Shown here: positions 7,430-15,600 of the stretch, in pieces
How positions within the stretch are numbered: the stretch's first letter is position 1
How the letters are laid out: each line of letters opens with the position of its first letter
NCBI GenBank assembly: GCA_007117515.1
Contig: SKGQ01000155.1
Span: forward strand, 1 to 39,668
Source of the DNA: Ectothiorhodospiraceae bacterium
Lineage (GTDB): Bacteria > Pseudomonadota > Gammaproteobacteria > Nitrococcales > Aquisalimonadaceae
DNA: 39,668 nucleotides
Reading direction: 5' to 3'
Made by a program: the position numbers and the translations under genes
Notes under the pieces: model-generated
The model's database searches: none
What the model saw: the letters and a program-made list of their open reading frames with translations, nothing else
Told to the model about the DNA's origin: nothing

Positions 7430-8289
7430 TCCGCGGTCGCCTGCGGCTGTTCGGTCTGCTCGCCGCCTGCGTCCTGGCCCTGCTGGCGTTCCTGGGGCCG
7501 ACCGCCTCCGGGGAGCGCGCGGTGCATCAGTATCTGTTCGTGGTCGATGTGACCCGCAGCATGACCGTGACCGACTACCTGGTGAACGGCGAGCCCGTGA
7601 GCCGGCTGGAACTGACCCGTGAGGCCCTGAGGCAGGTCCTGCGGGCCCTGCCCTGCGATTCGCGGGTCGGCATCGGTCTGTTTTCCGGTTGGCAGACGGG
7701 CATCCTGCTGGAGCCGGTGGAGGTGTGTGCCCATCGCCAGGAACTGGGCCAGCTGGTCGAGGATCTGGACTGGCGCCTGGGCTGGGTGCCGCAGAGCAAT
7801 GTCCAGCGCGCCCTGCGGCACGGCATGCTGCAGATCGGCCGCATGGAGCAGCAACCCAGTCTGGTGTTCATGACCGACGGTGACGAGGCGCCATCCCCGC
7901 TGCGATCTGGCTGGAGTGGCTCCGCGCCGCCGGAGCTCGCGAGCGAGGTGATCCTGGTCGGCACGGGCGCGGAAGAGCCGTCCAACGTGCCGCGCCTGGA
8001 CCAGCGGGATGAGGTGGTCGGCTTCCTGTCACTGCCCTCCGGTGCGCCGGCGGTGTCCGGCCTTGATCAGAGTCATCTGCAGGAGCTGGCCGAACCGTCA
8101 GGGTTTCGCTACCACCTGCTGCGCGATGTGGAAGGTCTGGTCCGGGAACTCACCGCGCCAGAGCGCGCGGCCATGCTGCCCGGGCGATACAGCCTCTCGC
8201 CATGGCTGGCGTCAGCAGCCCTCATGCTGATTCTGGTGTTGCATCTGCCTGGTCTTTCGAGATTTTCGCGGTCGCCATCGGGCAAATAA
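7426..8289 (+). CDS. mxaL: Membrane-anchored vWA-domain protein MxaL
   Basis: The second vWA subunit of the operon has 287 residues, with an N-terminal hydrophobic segment (about 8-24), a vWA domain opening YLFVVDVTRSM with MIDAS residues Asp41, Thr43 and Ser45, and FMTDGDEAP as the later metal-site loop. A C-terminal membrane helix, SAALMLILVLHLPGL, is followed by a short basic tail. In the mxa system this would face the periplasm with MxaC and cooperate with the MxaR ATPase in activating the dehydrogenase. It is the last gene of the operon: a strong terminator follows within about 20 bases, and mxaD, usual next in the cluster, is absent. Confidence 0.75.
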   Translation: MIRGRLRLFGLLAACVLALLAFLGPTASGERAVHQYLFVVDVTRSMTVTDYLVNGEPVSRLELTREALRQVLRALPCDSRVGIGLFSGWQTGILLEPVEVCAHRQELGQLVEDLDWRLGWVPQSNVQRALRHGMLQIGRMEQQPSLVFMTDGDEAPSPLRSGWSGSAPPELASEVILVGTGAEEPSNVPRLDQRDEVVGFLSLPSGAPAVSGLDQSHLQELAEPSGFRYHLLRDVEGLVRELTAPERAAMLPGRYSLSPWLASAALMLILVLHLPGLSRFSRSPSGK

Positions 8290-8306
8290 TCTCTGCCCAT
8301 TCCATG

Positions 8307-8344
8307 GCCACGAGGGGTCCGGCCCGCGTGGCTGGTTTTTCTTT
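8307..8344 (+). terminator. Rho-independent terminator of the mxa operon
   Basis: GCCACG (8307-8312) pairs with CGTGGC (8327-8332), and GGG/CCC pairing is possible in the loop. The T-rich tract GGTTTTTCTTTG follows. It lies between mxaL and the next exported protein, so it should close the six-gene transcript. Confidence 0.8.
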
Positions 8345-8361
8345 GTCTTGAGGAATTGCAA

Positions 8362-9030
8362 ATGTGGGGTAGGTGCGCAGGCCTCGCCCTGGCCGCTGTT
8401 GTGGTGTCGTCCGGTGTTCACGCTTCTGGTCAGTACGTGGTGCAGGACGCGGATATCGCCGATCCGCGTTCCTGCGACATGGAGCTCTGGCACAGCGATT
8501 TCGAGGATGCCAACTTCCTCAATCTCGCCTGCCGCGGCACGGCACCGTTGCAGTTGCTTGGTGAAGTGGAGATGCCGCGGGGCAGTGAGCGGGAGGCCTA
8601 CCGGCTTGAGGGCAAGGCGCTGGGTCGTGAACTCGCGACCGATGGCTACGGGCTCGGACTTTTCGTCGCCGCCGGTTACGACAGCGACAGCCGGAAATGG
8701 GAAGAGGGCGAAGTGTTCGGCATGTTGACGCTGGAGCCCGTGGCCGATCGTCTGCTGGTGCACCTCAATCCGGGCCTTGTCTACAGCCGTGAGGACAACC
8801 GCTGGAGTCCGTTCTGGGGGATCGGCAGCGAGTTGGCACTGTTCGGTCCGGTGGAACTGGCGGCTGAAGTGTTCGGTGTCGACAATGACGCACCGACGCT
8901 CCACGGCGCCGTTCGGTTTTTACTGTTCGACGAACAGGTGGAACTGGACATCGGCTACTTCGAGGAAACGGAGTCCGGTGGCAGTGGTGGTTTTGCGGCC
9001 GGGGTCGGCTTCCAGGCGTTCCGGTTCTGA
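8362..9030 (+). CDS. Exported beta-barrel-like protein, function unknown
   Basis: I do not recognise a named family. The 222-residue protein begins with a signal peptide (about 20 residues, cleavage likely after GVHA) and is otherwise acidic, with alternating polar and hydrophobic strands and a C-terminal Phe (GVGFQAFRF), all typical of a small outer-membrane beta-barrel. Two cysteines (in RSCDMEL and NLACRG) could form a disulfide near the mature N-terminus. The ATG at 8362 has AGGA seven bases upstream; an in-frame TTG two codons earlier is less likely. It follows the mxa terminator, so it is probably a separate transcript, although partial read-through is possible. Confidence 0.6.
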   Translation: MWGRCAGLALAAVVVSSGVHASGQYVVQDADIADPRSCDMELWHSDFEDANFLNLACRGTAPLQLLGEVEMPRGSEREAYRLEGKALGRELATDGYGLGLFVAAGYDSDSRKWEEGEVFGMLTLEPVADRLLVHLNPGLVYSREDNRWSPFWGIGSELALFGPVELAAEVFGVDNDAPTLHGAVRFLLFDEQVELDIGYFEETESGGSGGFAAGVGFQAFRF

Positions 9031-9073
9031 TGGCGGTTCCGGATCTGGGAACGCATGTCTCAGGCCGATACGT

Positions 9074-9107
9074 GAAAACCACCGGGCGCGCTGGATGGAC
9101 GCCTGGT
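9074..9107 (-). terminator. Probable terminator of the rpiA-DUF2905 transcript
   Basis: Read on the minus strand, a stem with arms at 9107-9100 and 9088-9081 (seven pairs around one mismatch) is followed by GGTTTTC. It lies just past the DUF2905 stop codon in the gap between convergent genes. Confidence 0.5.
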
Positions 9108-9109
9108 CT

Positions 9110-9310
9110 TTATTTGCGGAACAACCAGAACAGCACCGATAGCAGCAGGCTGATCAGGATGCTGGTCATGATCGGGAAGTAGAACGTGCCGCCCTCCCGG
9201 CGAATGATGATGTCGCCGGGAAGCCGCCCGAGCCCTAGCCGTGAAATCCACGGCCATAGCAGACCGATGATCAGGACGGCCAGGCCCACAATGATCAGCG
9301 TCCGCTGCAT
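9110..9310 (-). CDS. DUF2905 family small membrane protein
   Basis: This 66-residue protein has two membrane helices (about 4-19 and 46-63) separated by the family signature GRLPGDIIIRREGGTFYFP. That layout and motif are characteristic of DUF2905, a widespread bacterial family of unknown function. It begins three bases after the rpiA stop on the same strand, so it is probably co-transcribed with rpiA. No function can be inferred. Confidence 0.85.
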   Translation of the reverse strand: MQRTLIIVGLAVLIIGLLWPWISRLGLGRLPGDIIIRREGGTFYFPIMTSILISLLLSVLFWLFRK

Positions 9311-9313
9311 GGC

Positions 9314-9973
9314 TTAGCGTTTCAGGGTCTTGACGCCATCGGCTTCGGCTAGAAGCAGCACATCGGCGCCGCGCATCGCGAACAGGCCATTGGTGACCAC
9401 GCCGGGCAGGTTGTTCAGCTGTTGTTCCAGCTTCATCGGCTCGCTGATGGTCAGGTCGTGGACGTCGAGAATGACGTTGCCATTGTCCGTGGTAAAACCC
9501 TCGCGCAACACCGGGCGTCCGCCCAGTTTGACGATCTGCCGCGCGACATAGCTGCGGGCCATGGGGATCACCTCCACCGGCAGCGGGAAGCTACCGAGTG
9601 TCCCCACCATCTTGCTTTTGTCCACCATGCAGACGAAGGTCTTGCTGGCGGCGGCAATGATCTTCTCGCGGGTCAGCGCGCCACCGCCGCCCTTGATCAG
9701 TTCCAGGTGGCGGTTGGTTTCATCGGCGCCATCCACGTACACCGGCAGATCGCCGGATTCGTTCAGCGACATGACCCGGATGCCAGCCGCCTGCATCTTT
9801 TCCGTGGAGACCTCGGAGCTCGAGACGGCGCCTGCAATCTGGTCGCGAATCCCGGCCAGTTCCTCGATGAAGAAATTTACCGTGGAGCCGGTGCCGACAC
9901 CGACCACCTCGCCCCGGGGGATATATTCCAGTGCGGCCCTTGCCGCAGCGCGTTTCAGGTCATCCTGGTTCAT
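9314..9973 (-). CDS. rpiA: Ribose-5-phosphate isomerase A
   Basis: RpiA interconverts ribose 5-phosphate and ribulose 5-phosphate in the cytoplasmic pentose phosphate pathway. From the ATG at 9973 the protein is 219 residues, the same length as the E. coli enzyme, and the active-site residues fall at the same numbers: Asp81 and Asp84 in VDGADE, Lys94 in LIKGGGGAL and Glu103 in TREK. The phosphate-binding [10 protein letters not shown] is near the start. GGAGG lies eight bases upstream of this ATG and decides it over an in-frame start five codons earlier. It is divergent from ilvA, a common gammaproteobacterial arrangement. Confidence 0.97.
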   Translation of the reverse strand: MNQDDLKRAAARAALEYIPRGEVVGVGTGSTVNFFIEELAGIRDQIAGAVSSSEVSTEKMQAAGIRVMSLNESGDLPVYVDGADETNRHLELIKGGGGALTREKIIAAASKTFVCMVDKSKMVGTLGSFPLPVEVIPMARSYVARQIVKLGGRPVLREGFTTDNGNVILDVHDLTISEPMKLEQQLNNLPGVVTNGLFAMRGADVLLLAEADGVKTLKR

Positions 9974-10094
9974 TGTTATCTCCTCCATTTGATTGCCCTC
10001 GATGATACGTTGTTGGGCGAATCGATGGCAGCGTGCGTCCAGCCTGGTGTTTCCTTACACTGAGCGCCCCACACAGCGCAAAGAACAAGAGTCC

Positions 10095-11609
10095 ATGAGC
10101 CGAAGCTATCTGGAGCGTATTCTCACGGCCCGCGTCTATGATGTCGCGATTTACTCGCCGCTGGATCACGCACCGAACCTGTCGACGCGACTGAACAATC
10201 GTGTGCTGCTGAAACGCGAAGACCTGCAGCCGGTGTTCTCGTTCAAGCTGCGCGGCGCCTACAACAAGATCTCGAGCCTGTCCGAAGAGGCGCGAGCCCG
10301 CGGGGTGATCTGCGCCTCGGCGGGTAATCACGCCCAGGGCGTGGCGCTGGCGGCACGGCAGATGGGTATCAAGGCGGTGATCGTCATGCCGCGGACCACG
10401 CCGCAGATCAAGGTGCAGGCGGTAAAGCGCCTTGGCGGTCGGGTCGTGCTGCACGGTGACGGTTACGACGAGGCGGCGGCGCACGCTCACAAGCTGATGG
10501 AAGAGCGTGGCATGAGCTGGGTACCTCCCTATGACGATCCGGATGTGATCGCTGGTCAGGGTACTGTTGCCATGGAGATCCTGCAGCAGCACCCGGATCC
10601 CATCCATGCCATCTTCGTTGCCGTGGGCGGCGGTGGCCTGATGGCGGGTGTGGCCTCGTACGTCAAACACCTGCGGCCGGACATTCGCGTGATCGGCGTC
10701 GAGCCGGAGGATGCGCCGACGTTGTATGAGTCGCTGCGGCAGAACAAGCGCGTCCAGCTTGAGCAGGTCGGTCTGTTTGCCGACGGCGTGGCCGTGCGCC
10801 AGCTGGGCAAGGAGCCCTGGCGCATCTGCCGTCAGCATGTGGACGAGGTGGTGCTGGTCAACACCGATGAAATCTGTGCCGGTATCCGCGACATCTTTGA
10901 TGACACGCGTTCCATTGTCGAGCCGGCGGGAGCACTGGGTGTTGCCGGTATCAAGAAGTACGCGCAGCGCGAGGGGATTACCGGTCAGACCCTGATCTCC
11001 ATCAACTGCGGCGCCAACATGAACTTCAGCCGGCTAGGGCATGTTGCCGAACGGTCAGAGGTCGGCGAGCATCGCGAGGCGGTTCTGGCAGTAACGATTC
11101 CGGAGCGACCCGGCAGTTTCCGTCGGTTCTGCCAGGCCATCGGTCAGCGCGGCATCACCGAGTTCAATTACCGGTTTGCCGATCCCAGTCAGGCTCATGT
11201 GTTTGTCGGCGTGCAACTGAACGATGGCCTGGAGGAGCGGGACACCCTGGTCGCCAGTCTGATCGAGCAGGGTTATCCGGTGCTGGATCTCACCACCAAT
11301 GATCTGGCCAAGACCCATGTCCGGCACATGGTCGGTGGTCACGGTCATATGGTGGAGAATGAACTTCTGTACCGGTTCGAGTTTCCCGAGCGTCCTGGTG
11401 CGCTACTCAAGTTCCTGACCCGGTTGGGCAAGCGCTTCAATATCAGCCTGTTTCACTACCGCAATCATGGCGCCGCCTACGGCCGCGTGCTGGTGGGCGT
11501 CCAGGTGCCGCCAGTCCAGCGCGACATGTTCCTCGCGTTTCTGGACAAGCTGGATTATCGCTATCATGAAGAGACCGCGAATCCGGTTTACGAATTGTTT
11601 CTGAGCTGA
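10095..11609 (+). CDS. ilvA: Threonine ammonia-lyase, biosynthetic
   Basis: IlvA is a PLP enzyme that deaminates threonine to 2-oxobutanoate, the first committed step to isoleucine. The 504-residue protein has PLP-binding Lys51 in SFKLRGAYNK, the phosphate-binding glycine loop VGGGGLMAG near residue 180, and two C-terminal ACT-like regulatory domains (VLAVTIPERPGSFRRFC and YRFEFPERPGALLKF), as in the isoleucine-inhibited biosynthetic form rather than the short catabolic TdcB. The start at 10095 gives the family's N-terminus (MSRSYLERILTARVYDVA); earlier in-frame codons add unrelated residues. It is transcribed away from rpiA through a 121-base gap that must hold both promoters. Confidence 0.97.
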   Translation: MSRSYLERILTARVYDVAIYSPLDHAPNLSTRLNNRVLLKREDLQPVFSFKLRGAYNKISSLSEEARARGVICASAGNHAQGVALAARQMGIKAVIVMPRTTPQIKVQAVKRLGGRVVLHGDGYDEAAAHAHKLMEERGMSWVPPYDDPDVIAGQGTVAMEILQQHPDPIHAIFVAVGGGGLMAGVASYVKHLRPDIRVIGVEPEDAPTLYESLRQNKRVQLEQVGLFADGVAVRQLGKEPWRICRQHVDEVVLVNTDEICAGIRDIFDDTRSIVEPAGALGVAGIKKYAQREGITGQTLISINCGANMNFSRLGHVAERSEVGEHREAVLAVTIPERPGSFRRFCQAIGQRGITEFNYRFADPSQAHVFVGVQLNDGLEERDTLVASLIEQGYPVLDLTTNDLAKTHVRHMVGGHGHMVENELLYRFEFPERPGALLKFLTRLGKRFNISLFHYRNHGAAYGRVLVGVQVPPVQRDMFLAFLDKLDYRYHEETANPVYELFLS

Positions 11610-11667
11610 GTGCCAGGCGCTGCGGGGAAGCGCTGCAGGAGGTGGCGGAAGGGCAGGAGCCCGGCAA

Positions 11668-12237
11668 TCAGAACGAGAACTGGAGGTTCATCGTGCCGAT
11701 ATCGAGTTCGCTTTCGTCCAGCTCGTAGCGCTCGTATTCGAAATGCATGTCCAACTGTTCGGCGAGACCAAAGCGTAGACCGATGCCATAGTACAATTCA
11801 CGACTTTCGCGCCGTCCCGAAACGCTGCTCCGGCTACCGCCATCTTCGTCCCAGAACATCTGACCGATTCGCGCGTAGGGGGAGATGCCGCTGGTGAACG
11901 GCATGGAGAGCAAGCCGGAGAAGCTCCAGCCGGCCAGGTCCTCGCCTCCCTGCGGCCGCACCCCACGAGCCCCCAGATCCTGGTAACCAAGCTCCAGCGA
12001 GACGAACGGATTGACGCGCAGGCCGCCACTGATCCGCCAGTGATCGTCATCCCGCAATTGCTCGCTACGGTAATCATCGAACCCGCTGCTGTAGCGATGG
12101 GGTCCAGATAGCGAATCGCCGCCGAAGGATTCAAACTCCGGGGTCAGATACTGTTGCGCCTTGGCACTGCCGAAGGCGCCAGCGCCGAGCAGAGCAGCGA
12201 AAATGATTCCACAATTTGTTGTTTTTCTGTCCATCAT
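11668..12237 (-). CDS. OmpA-like outer-membrane beta-barrel protein
   Basis: A protein of about 190 residues has a signal peptide (ending near GSAKAQQ) and an eight-strand-type barrel pattern: GGLRVNPFVSLELGYQDLG, SPYARIGQMFWDED, ELYYGIGLRFGL and a C-terminal NLQFSF with terminal Phe, the usual signal for outer-membrane insertion. It resembles the OmpA transmembrane/OMP_b-brl group and has no C-terminal peptidoglycan-binding domain. Two adjacent ATGs (12237 and 12234) are possible starts. It is convergent with ilvA. The 194-base gap in front is AT-rich with a possible -10 (TATAGT on the minus strand), so it probably has its own promoter. Confidence 0.75.
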   Translation of the reverse strand: MMDRKTTNCGIIFAALLGAGAFGSAKAQQYLTPEFESFGGDSLSGPHRYSSGFDDYRSEQLRDDDHWRISGGLRVNPFVSLELGYQDLGARGVRPQGGEDLAGWSFSGLLSMPFTSGISPYARIGQMFWDEDGGSRSSVSGRRESRELYYGIGLRFGLAEQLDMHFEYERYELDESELDIGTMNLQFSF

Positions 12238-12431
12238 TGGATCGCCTGCGAGCCAGCCAGTGGACCGGCAGCCACGCATTGGCCGTGTCCTTCGTTTTCC
12301 GGGGCGGCCAGCGCCGCCCGGCGGCTACATTCATTAGCAGAAACTATATACCCGATTTGCAGAAAAAACACAGAAATTTTTGCGCTGTTGCAGCAATGAG
12401 ACATGGTTCACGGAGCGCAGTGGCACGACCT

Positions 12432-12959
12432 CTAGCGCGAGAAAATCACGCCGATCCCGACGTTGACCCGGGGTCCGCCGCGGGGGCGCTCGGCCCGTGC
12501 AGCCTCTTCCGGCCATAAATGCAGATCCTCTGCGATGACAACCGGATAGGTGTAATCGGCATCACCAACCTGACCGGACCGGTTTGCGCCAAGTCGGCCA
12601 CGCACTGTTACCAGTCTGCCGGTGGCCCAGTCACCGGGTTCCAGGAAGCCGTCTTTCTCGATCAGAAACCTCCCCTGAGACTGACGCCGGTGAGACGGCA
12701 ACTGCCGGTTATCCAGCGGGTAGGCGAGCAATTCGATCTCGGTGCCGGAATCCCTTGGTGTGGTCTGGATGATTCGACCGCCCCAGACCACGGGTTCATC
12801 GCGGAAGCGGTCCTGCCCCGCGGCCACGGCTTCCGCGGTCAGATCCGTTCGCACCGATGCCAGGTCATAAGCCGGTCCGGAGGCACAGCCGCCAAGCAGT
12901 ATGGGCAGGCAGAGCATGATCAGGATGCATGGTAGAAACTGGCGCCGTTTCATCGCCAT
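12432..12959 (-). CDS. Slp family outer-membrane lipoprotein (second copy)
   Basis: This 175-residue lipoprotein has a lipobox LLGGC after a 22-residue hydrophobic signal. The mature part matches the Slp/YeaY family of starvation-inducible lipoproteins: VVWGGRIIQT, TEIELLAYPLD, GRFLIEKDGFLEPGDWATGR and VTVRGRLG. In E. coli, Slp is induced on carbon starvation and entry into stationary phase. The start at 12959 has AGG upstream and overlaps the end of the neighbouring paralogue, so the two are probably one transcript and translationally coupled. Confidence 0.85.
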   Translation of the reverse strand: MAMKRRQFLPCILIMLCLPILLGGCASGPAYDLASVRTDLTAEAVAAGQDRFRDEPVVWGGRIIQTTPRDSGTEIELLAYPLDNRQLPSHRRQSQGRFLIEKDGFLEPGDWATGRLVTVRGRLGANRSGQVGDADYTYPVVIAEDLHLWPEEAARAERPRGGPRVNVGIGVIFSR

Positions 12960-13543
12960 CGATGCCTCGGGTAACTCGGGAAAAAGGGGTCGTAATGCGA
13001 GCGTAGAAACGGATCCCGATAATACCAGGGGTCGTAGTAATACGGTGGCGGCAGAGGCCGCAGCTCAGGCCAGAGATAGTACCTGCGGACCTTGACCCGC
13101 GGGTAGGGGTAGTCATGCTCGCCGACCTTGCGCGACTCGATACCGTCGAGCTCGCCAACGACGGTGAGTTGACGGTCCTGTTCGTAGACCGCCGGGTCGA
13201 GGAATCCGTCGAACACGGCCAGAAATCTCCCACGACTGGCCGAACCGCCTGCCGGGCGCCCGTCTCTACCCAACTCCCGGCCCACGACTTCAATCAGCGT
13301 GTCATCGCTTCGATTCTCCACCGCCGCGATCTGGCCGCCGAAGCGCACGGTGGCTCCACGGACTGCGTCCGGTTCATGGCGGGCCTGGTCTAGAGTGGGT
13401 GCGTCGTCTGGCAGGTCGACATCAATGGCCTCGGGTGCCGAGGCGCACCCTCCGAGCGTCGCGAGAAGCAGCATGGCGCCAGCTATCAGGCCCCATCGCC
13501 GTCTGGGGGATTTGACGCCGGTCAGGTAAGTCGCGCGGGTCAT
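12950..13543 (-). CDS. Slp family outer-membrane lipoprotein (first copy)
   Basis: This paralogue of the gene directly downstream has a lipobox TLGGC, followed by the same core: ATVRFGGQIAAVENRSDDTLI, SRGRFLAVFDGFLDPAVYE, QLTVVGELDG and the family's YPYPRVKV...YYLWPE. It adds a Pro/Tyr-rich tail (PLPPPYYYDPWYYRDPF) that the downstream copy lacks. I chose the ATG at 13543; an in-frame GTG at 13579 would lengthen the signal region without need. It ends inside the start of the second copy. Its function is presumably outer-membrane stabilisation under stress. Confidence 0.85.
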   Translation of the reverse strand: MTRATYLTGVKSPRRRWGLIAGAMLLLATLGGCASAPEAIDVDLPDDAPTLDQARHEPDAVRGATVRFGGQIAAVENRSDDTLIEVVGRELGRDGRPAGGSASRGRFLAVFDGFLDPAVYEQDRQLTVVGELDGIESRKVGEHDYPYPRVKVRRYYLWPELRPLPPPYYYDPWYYRDPFLRSHYDPFFPSYPRHRWR

Positions 13544-13615
13544 GGCGGCACTCGGGTGGCTGAAAGCATACCTGCTCACAGCCTAGACTCTTTCCGGTGC
13601 CGCCGGTTCCCGATT

Positions 13616-15211
13616 TCAATTCTGGTCGCGAGCCGCCAGTTGGGTCTCCGTGCCATCCTGTAGCTGGGCGAGGGCGCCGGCGGTGTGCTGCCGGAAGGCG
13701 GTCATCTGTGAAGAGGGAATGGGATCGCCGGTGGGCAGATCAATCGCCATGGGATCGTAATGATTGCCTTCCACCAGGAATTCATAATGCAGGTGTGGGC
13801 CGGTGGCCAGGCCGGAGCGGCCGACATAACCGATGACCTCGCCTTGTTCCACCCGACTGCCGTTACGCAAACCGTCTGCGTAGCGCGACATATGGGCGTA
13901 GAGCGTCCGGTAGCGGTTGTTGTGCTGGATGATCACGGTATGACCATAGCCTCCCTTGCGCCCCACGTGCACCACCCGGCCGGCGCCGGATGCCATGATC
14001 GGCGTTCCGGTGGGCGCCGCAAAGTCGGTGCCGAGATGCGGCCGTCGGTGACCCAGCACGGGATGCATGCGGTTGCGATCAAAACCGGAACTGATGCGCG
14101 CGTTCTGGACTGGACGCCGGATAAAGGCCTTGCGCAGATTCTCGCCGTTGGCCCCGTAATAGCCCACCGTGCCGTCTTCCTGCTCGAACCGCAGTGCGGT
14201 ATGTCGCCGTGAGCCATTGATCAACTTGGCTGCCAGGATTCGCCCATCGCTGACCTGCTCGTCATCCAGGAACTCCGCCTCGTAGACCACCGAGAACGCA
14301 TCGCCCCGACGGATGTCGCGGTTGAAGTCCAGCTGCCATTCAAAAATGCTCATGAACTGCATGACCTGCCGCTGACTCAGGCCAGCACGCCGGGCCGAGA
14401 CGAACAGCGAGCGATCAATCGTTCCCGATGCCTCGACTACCCGGGTCTCGAGTACTTCCTCGACAATGCGGGTACTGAAGCCGTCTTCCGGGTGGCGTTC
14501 AACGACGAGTGTGCGGACGTTGTCCATGGCATAGCGCAGACTCTGCAGCCTGCCCTCGTCGTCGACATGGAACAGAAGCTCGTCGCCGGGGTAGATTCGC
14601 TGCAAGGCCCTGACGCGATCATCGGCATTGATAACCCGGTGCGATTCCTGGGCGCTGATGCCGGCCCGGCTGAAAATCGCCGACAGGCTGTCGCCGGAAC
14701 GCACGGTGACTCTCTGGTAGTCCGGCTCGGCATTGGGGGCCAGCTCGACAATTCGCTTGAACACGAGCAGTTCGCCGGTGGCAATGTCATGCAGACGCGG
14801 CATCGGCAGCATGCTGTCGAGCAGGGCGCCAGTTTGCCAGTCGCGCCCACCGAACGTGCCGCCTGGCTGGTTGCTGGAATCGCCCACATTGGCGTCATGG
14901 GCCTCGACGGCGACGTCCTGCTCTGCGCTTCCGGTTTTCTCCGCCCGGTTGTCAGGCAGGGGTTTTTCCGGCTTTCCGGCATCGGCCGGCTGGCCGATGG
15001 CGGCGATTTCCAGCGTTTGCTCGCTGTGTCCGGTTTCTGCTTCGCCGGGTACCAGGCTTGCCGGTTGTGGTGCACGGGCCAGGCCGATCACCAGGCCTAT
15101 CAAAACGACGCCGTAGAACAGGGGAGCCAGCCGTTTTCGGAGGCGGTGTCTTTGGTCAAAGCGCGGGCCATCAAGCTTGAAATCGAGATCGGTCAGTCGC
15201 GTGCCCGGCAC
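13616..15211 (-). CDS. M23 family murein endopeptidase (MepM/YebA-like)
   Basis: This protein of about 531 residues has an N-terminal membrane helix (about 29-45), a Gln/Ala/Glu-rich linker, an OapA/LysM-like region (VTVRSGDSLSAIFSRAGIS) and a C-terminal lysostaphin-type peptidase domain with the zinc motif HLGTD (about His392, Asp396) and HLHYEF (about His473, His475). These proteins cut D-Ala-mDAP cross-links so that peptidoglycan can expand. The start is uncertain: TTG at 15244 opens the frame, but GTG at 15211 has GGAGG four bases upstream and gives a normal length. A weak minus-strand promoter (TTGCAC at 15361-15356, TATGGG at 15339-15334) fits this start. Confidence 0.9.
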   Translation of the reverse strand: MPGTRLTDLDFKLDGPRFDQRHRLRKRLAPLFYGVVLIGLVIGLARAPQPASLVPGEAETGHSEQTLEIAAIGQPADAGKPEKPLPDNRAEKTGSAEQDVAVEAHDANVGDSSNQPGGTFGGRDWQTGALLDSMLPMPRLHDIATGELLVFKRIVELAPNAEPDYQRVTVRSGDSLSAIFSRAGISAQESHRVINADDRVRALQRIYPGDELLFHVDDEGRLQSLRYAMDNVRTLVVERHPEDGFSTRIVEEVLETRVVEASGTIDRSLFVSARRAGLSQRQVMQFMSIFEWQLDFNRDIRRGDAFSVVYEAEFLDDEQVSDGRILAAKLINGSRRHTALRFEQEDGTVGYYGANGENLRKAFIRRPVQNARISSGFDRNRMHPVLGHRRPHLGTDFAAPTGTPIMASGAGRVVHVGRKGGYGHTVIIQHNNRYRTLYAHMSRYADGLRNGSRVEQGEVIGYVGRSGLATGPHLHYEFLVEGNHYDPMAIDLPTGDPIPSSQMTAFRQHTAGALAQLQDGTETQLAARDQN

Positions 15212-15244
15212 ACCATACCTCCAGCAATCGGTTCGGCCCGCCAA

Positions 15245-15570
15245 ACAAATACACTCCCCCGAGTGCTGGTCGCGCTCGCGCGCGCCCGAATTGCGTCATC
15301 TGTCAGGCAGTTCTCGTAAAGGCCGGAAGTTACCCCATAAAAATGCTCTGCTCAAGTGCAAGAGTCACACGCAAGATATTGCGAATACAGGAATTTTGAA
15401 AACCAGGCGGGCCTGATGAAAAAGCGACAGCTCCAGGGTGCGCGAACCTGACACCTAAATGAAACGAGCGCGGGAAGTTTTTCCCGGGCGGCGACACATG
15501 CTGTTGCAGATCGTCCACAGCTGTTACGGATGGTGACAATGCGGGCCGGAGCGCTCCCAAGGTGTCTCCA
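15245..15570. other. Intergenic region with promoter and hairpins, no gene seen
   Basis: This 326-base gap separates the EVE gene from the M23 peptidase gene, both on the minus strand. It holds the weak M23 promoter described with that gene. A hairpin GGGAA/TTCCC around 15470-15488 could, read on the minus strand with the nearby GTTTCATTT, help end the EVE transcript. A short palindrome CACTC/GAGTG lies at 15252-15265. I see no convincing open reading frame or RNA gene. Confidence 0.45.
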
Positions 15571-15600
15571 TTAAGGAAACACTGATTTATTCTCCAGCGC
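15571..15600 (+). repeat. Dispersed stop-codon repeat, copy A (EVE gene)
   Basis: TTAAGGAAACACTGAT (15571-15586) continues as TTATTCTCC. The first 16 bases are identical, inverted, to 34217-34232. The palindromic TTAA supplies the EVE stop codon on the minus strand. See the copies at 22131, 26299 and 34181. Confidence 0.7.

Noticed and set aside
10051-10065. GGTGTTTCCTTACA as a fifth copy of the stop-codon repeat
   Set aside because: Only about ten bases match and it is not at a stop codon; this level of match can be chance.
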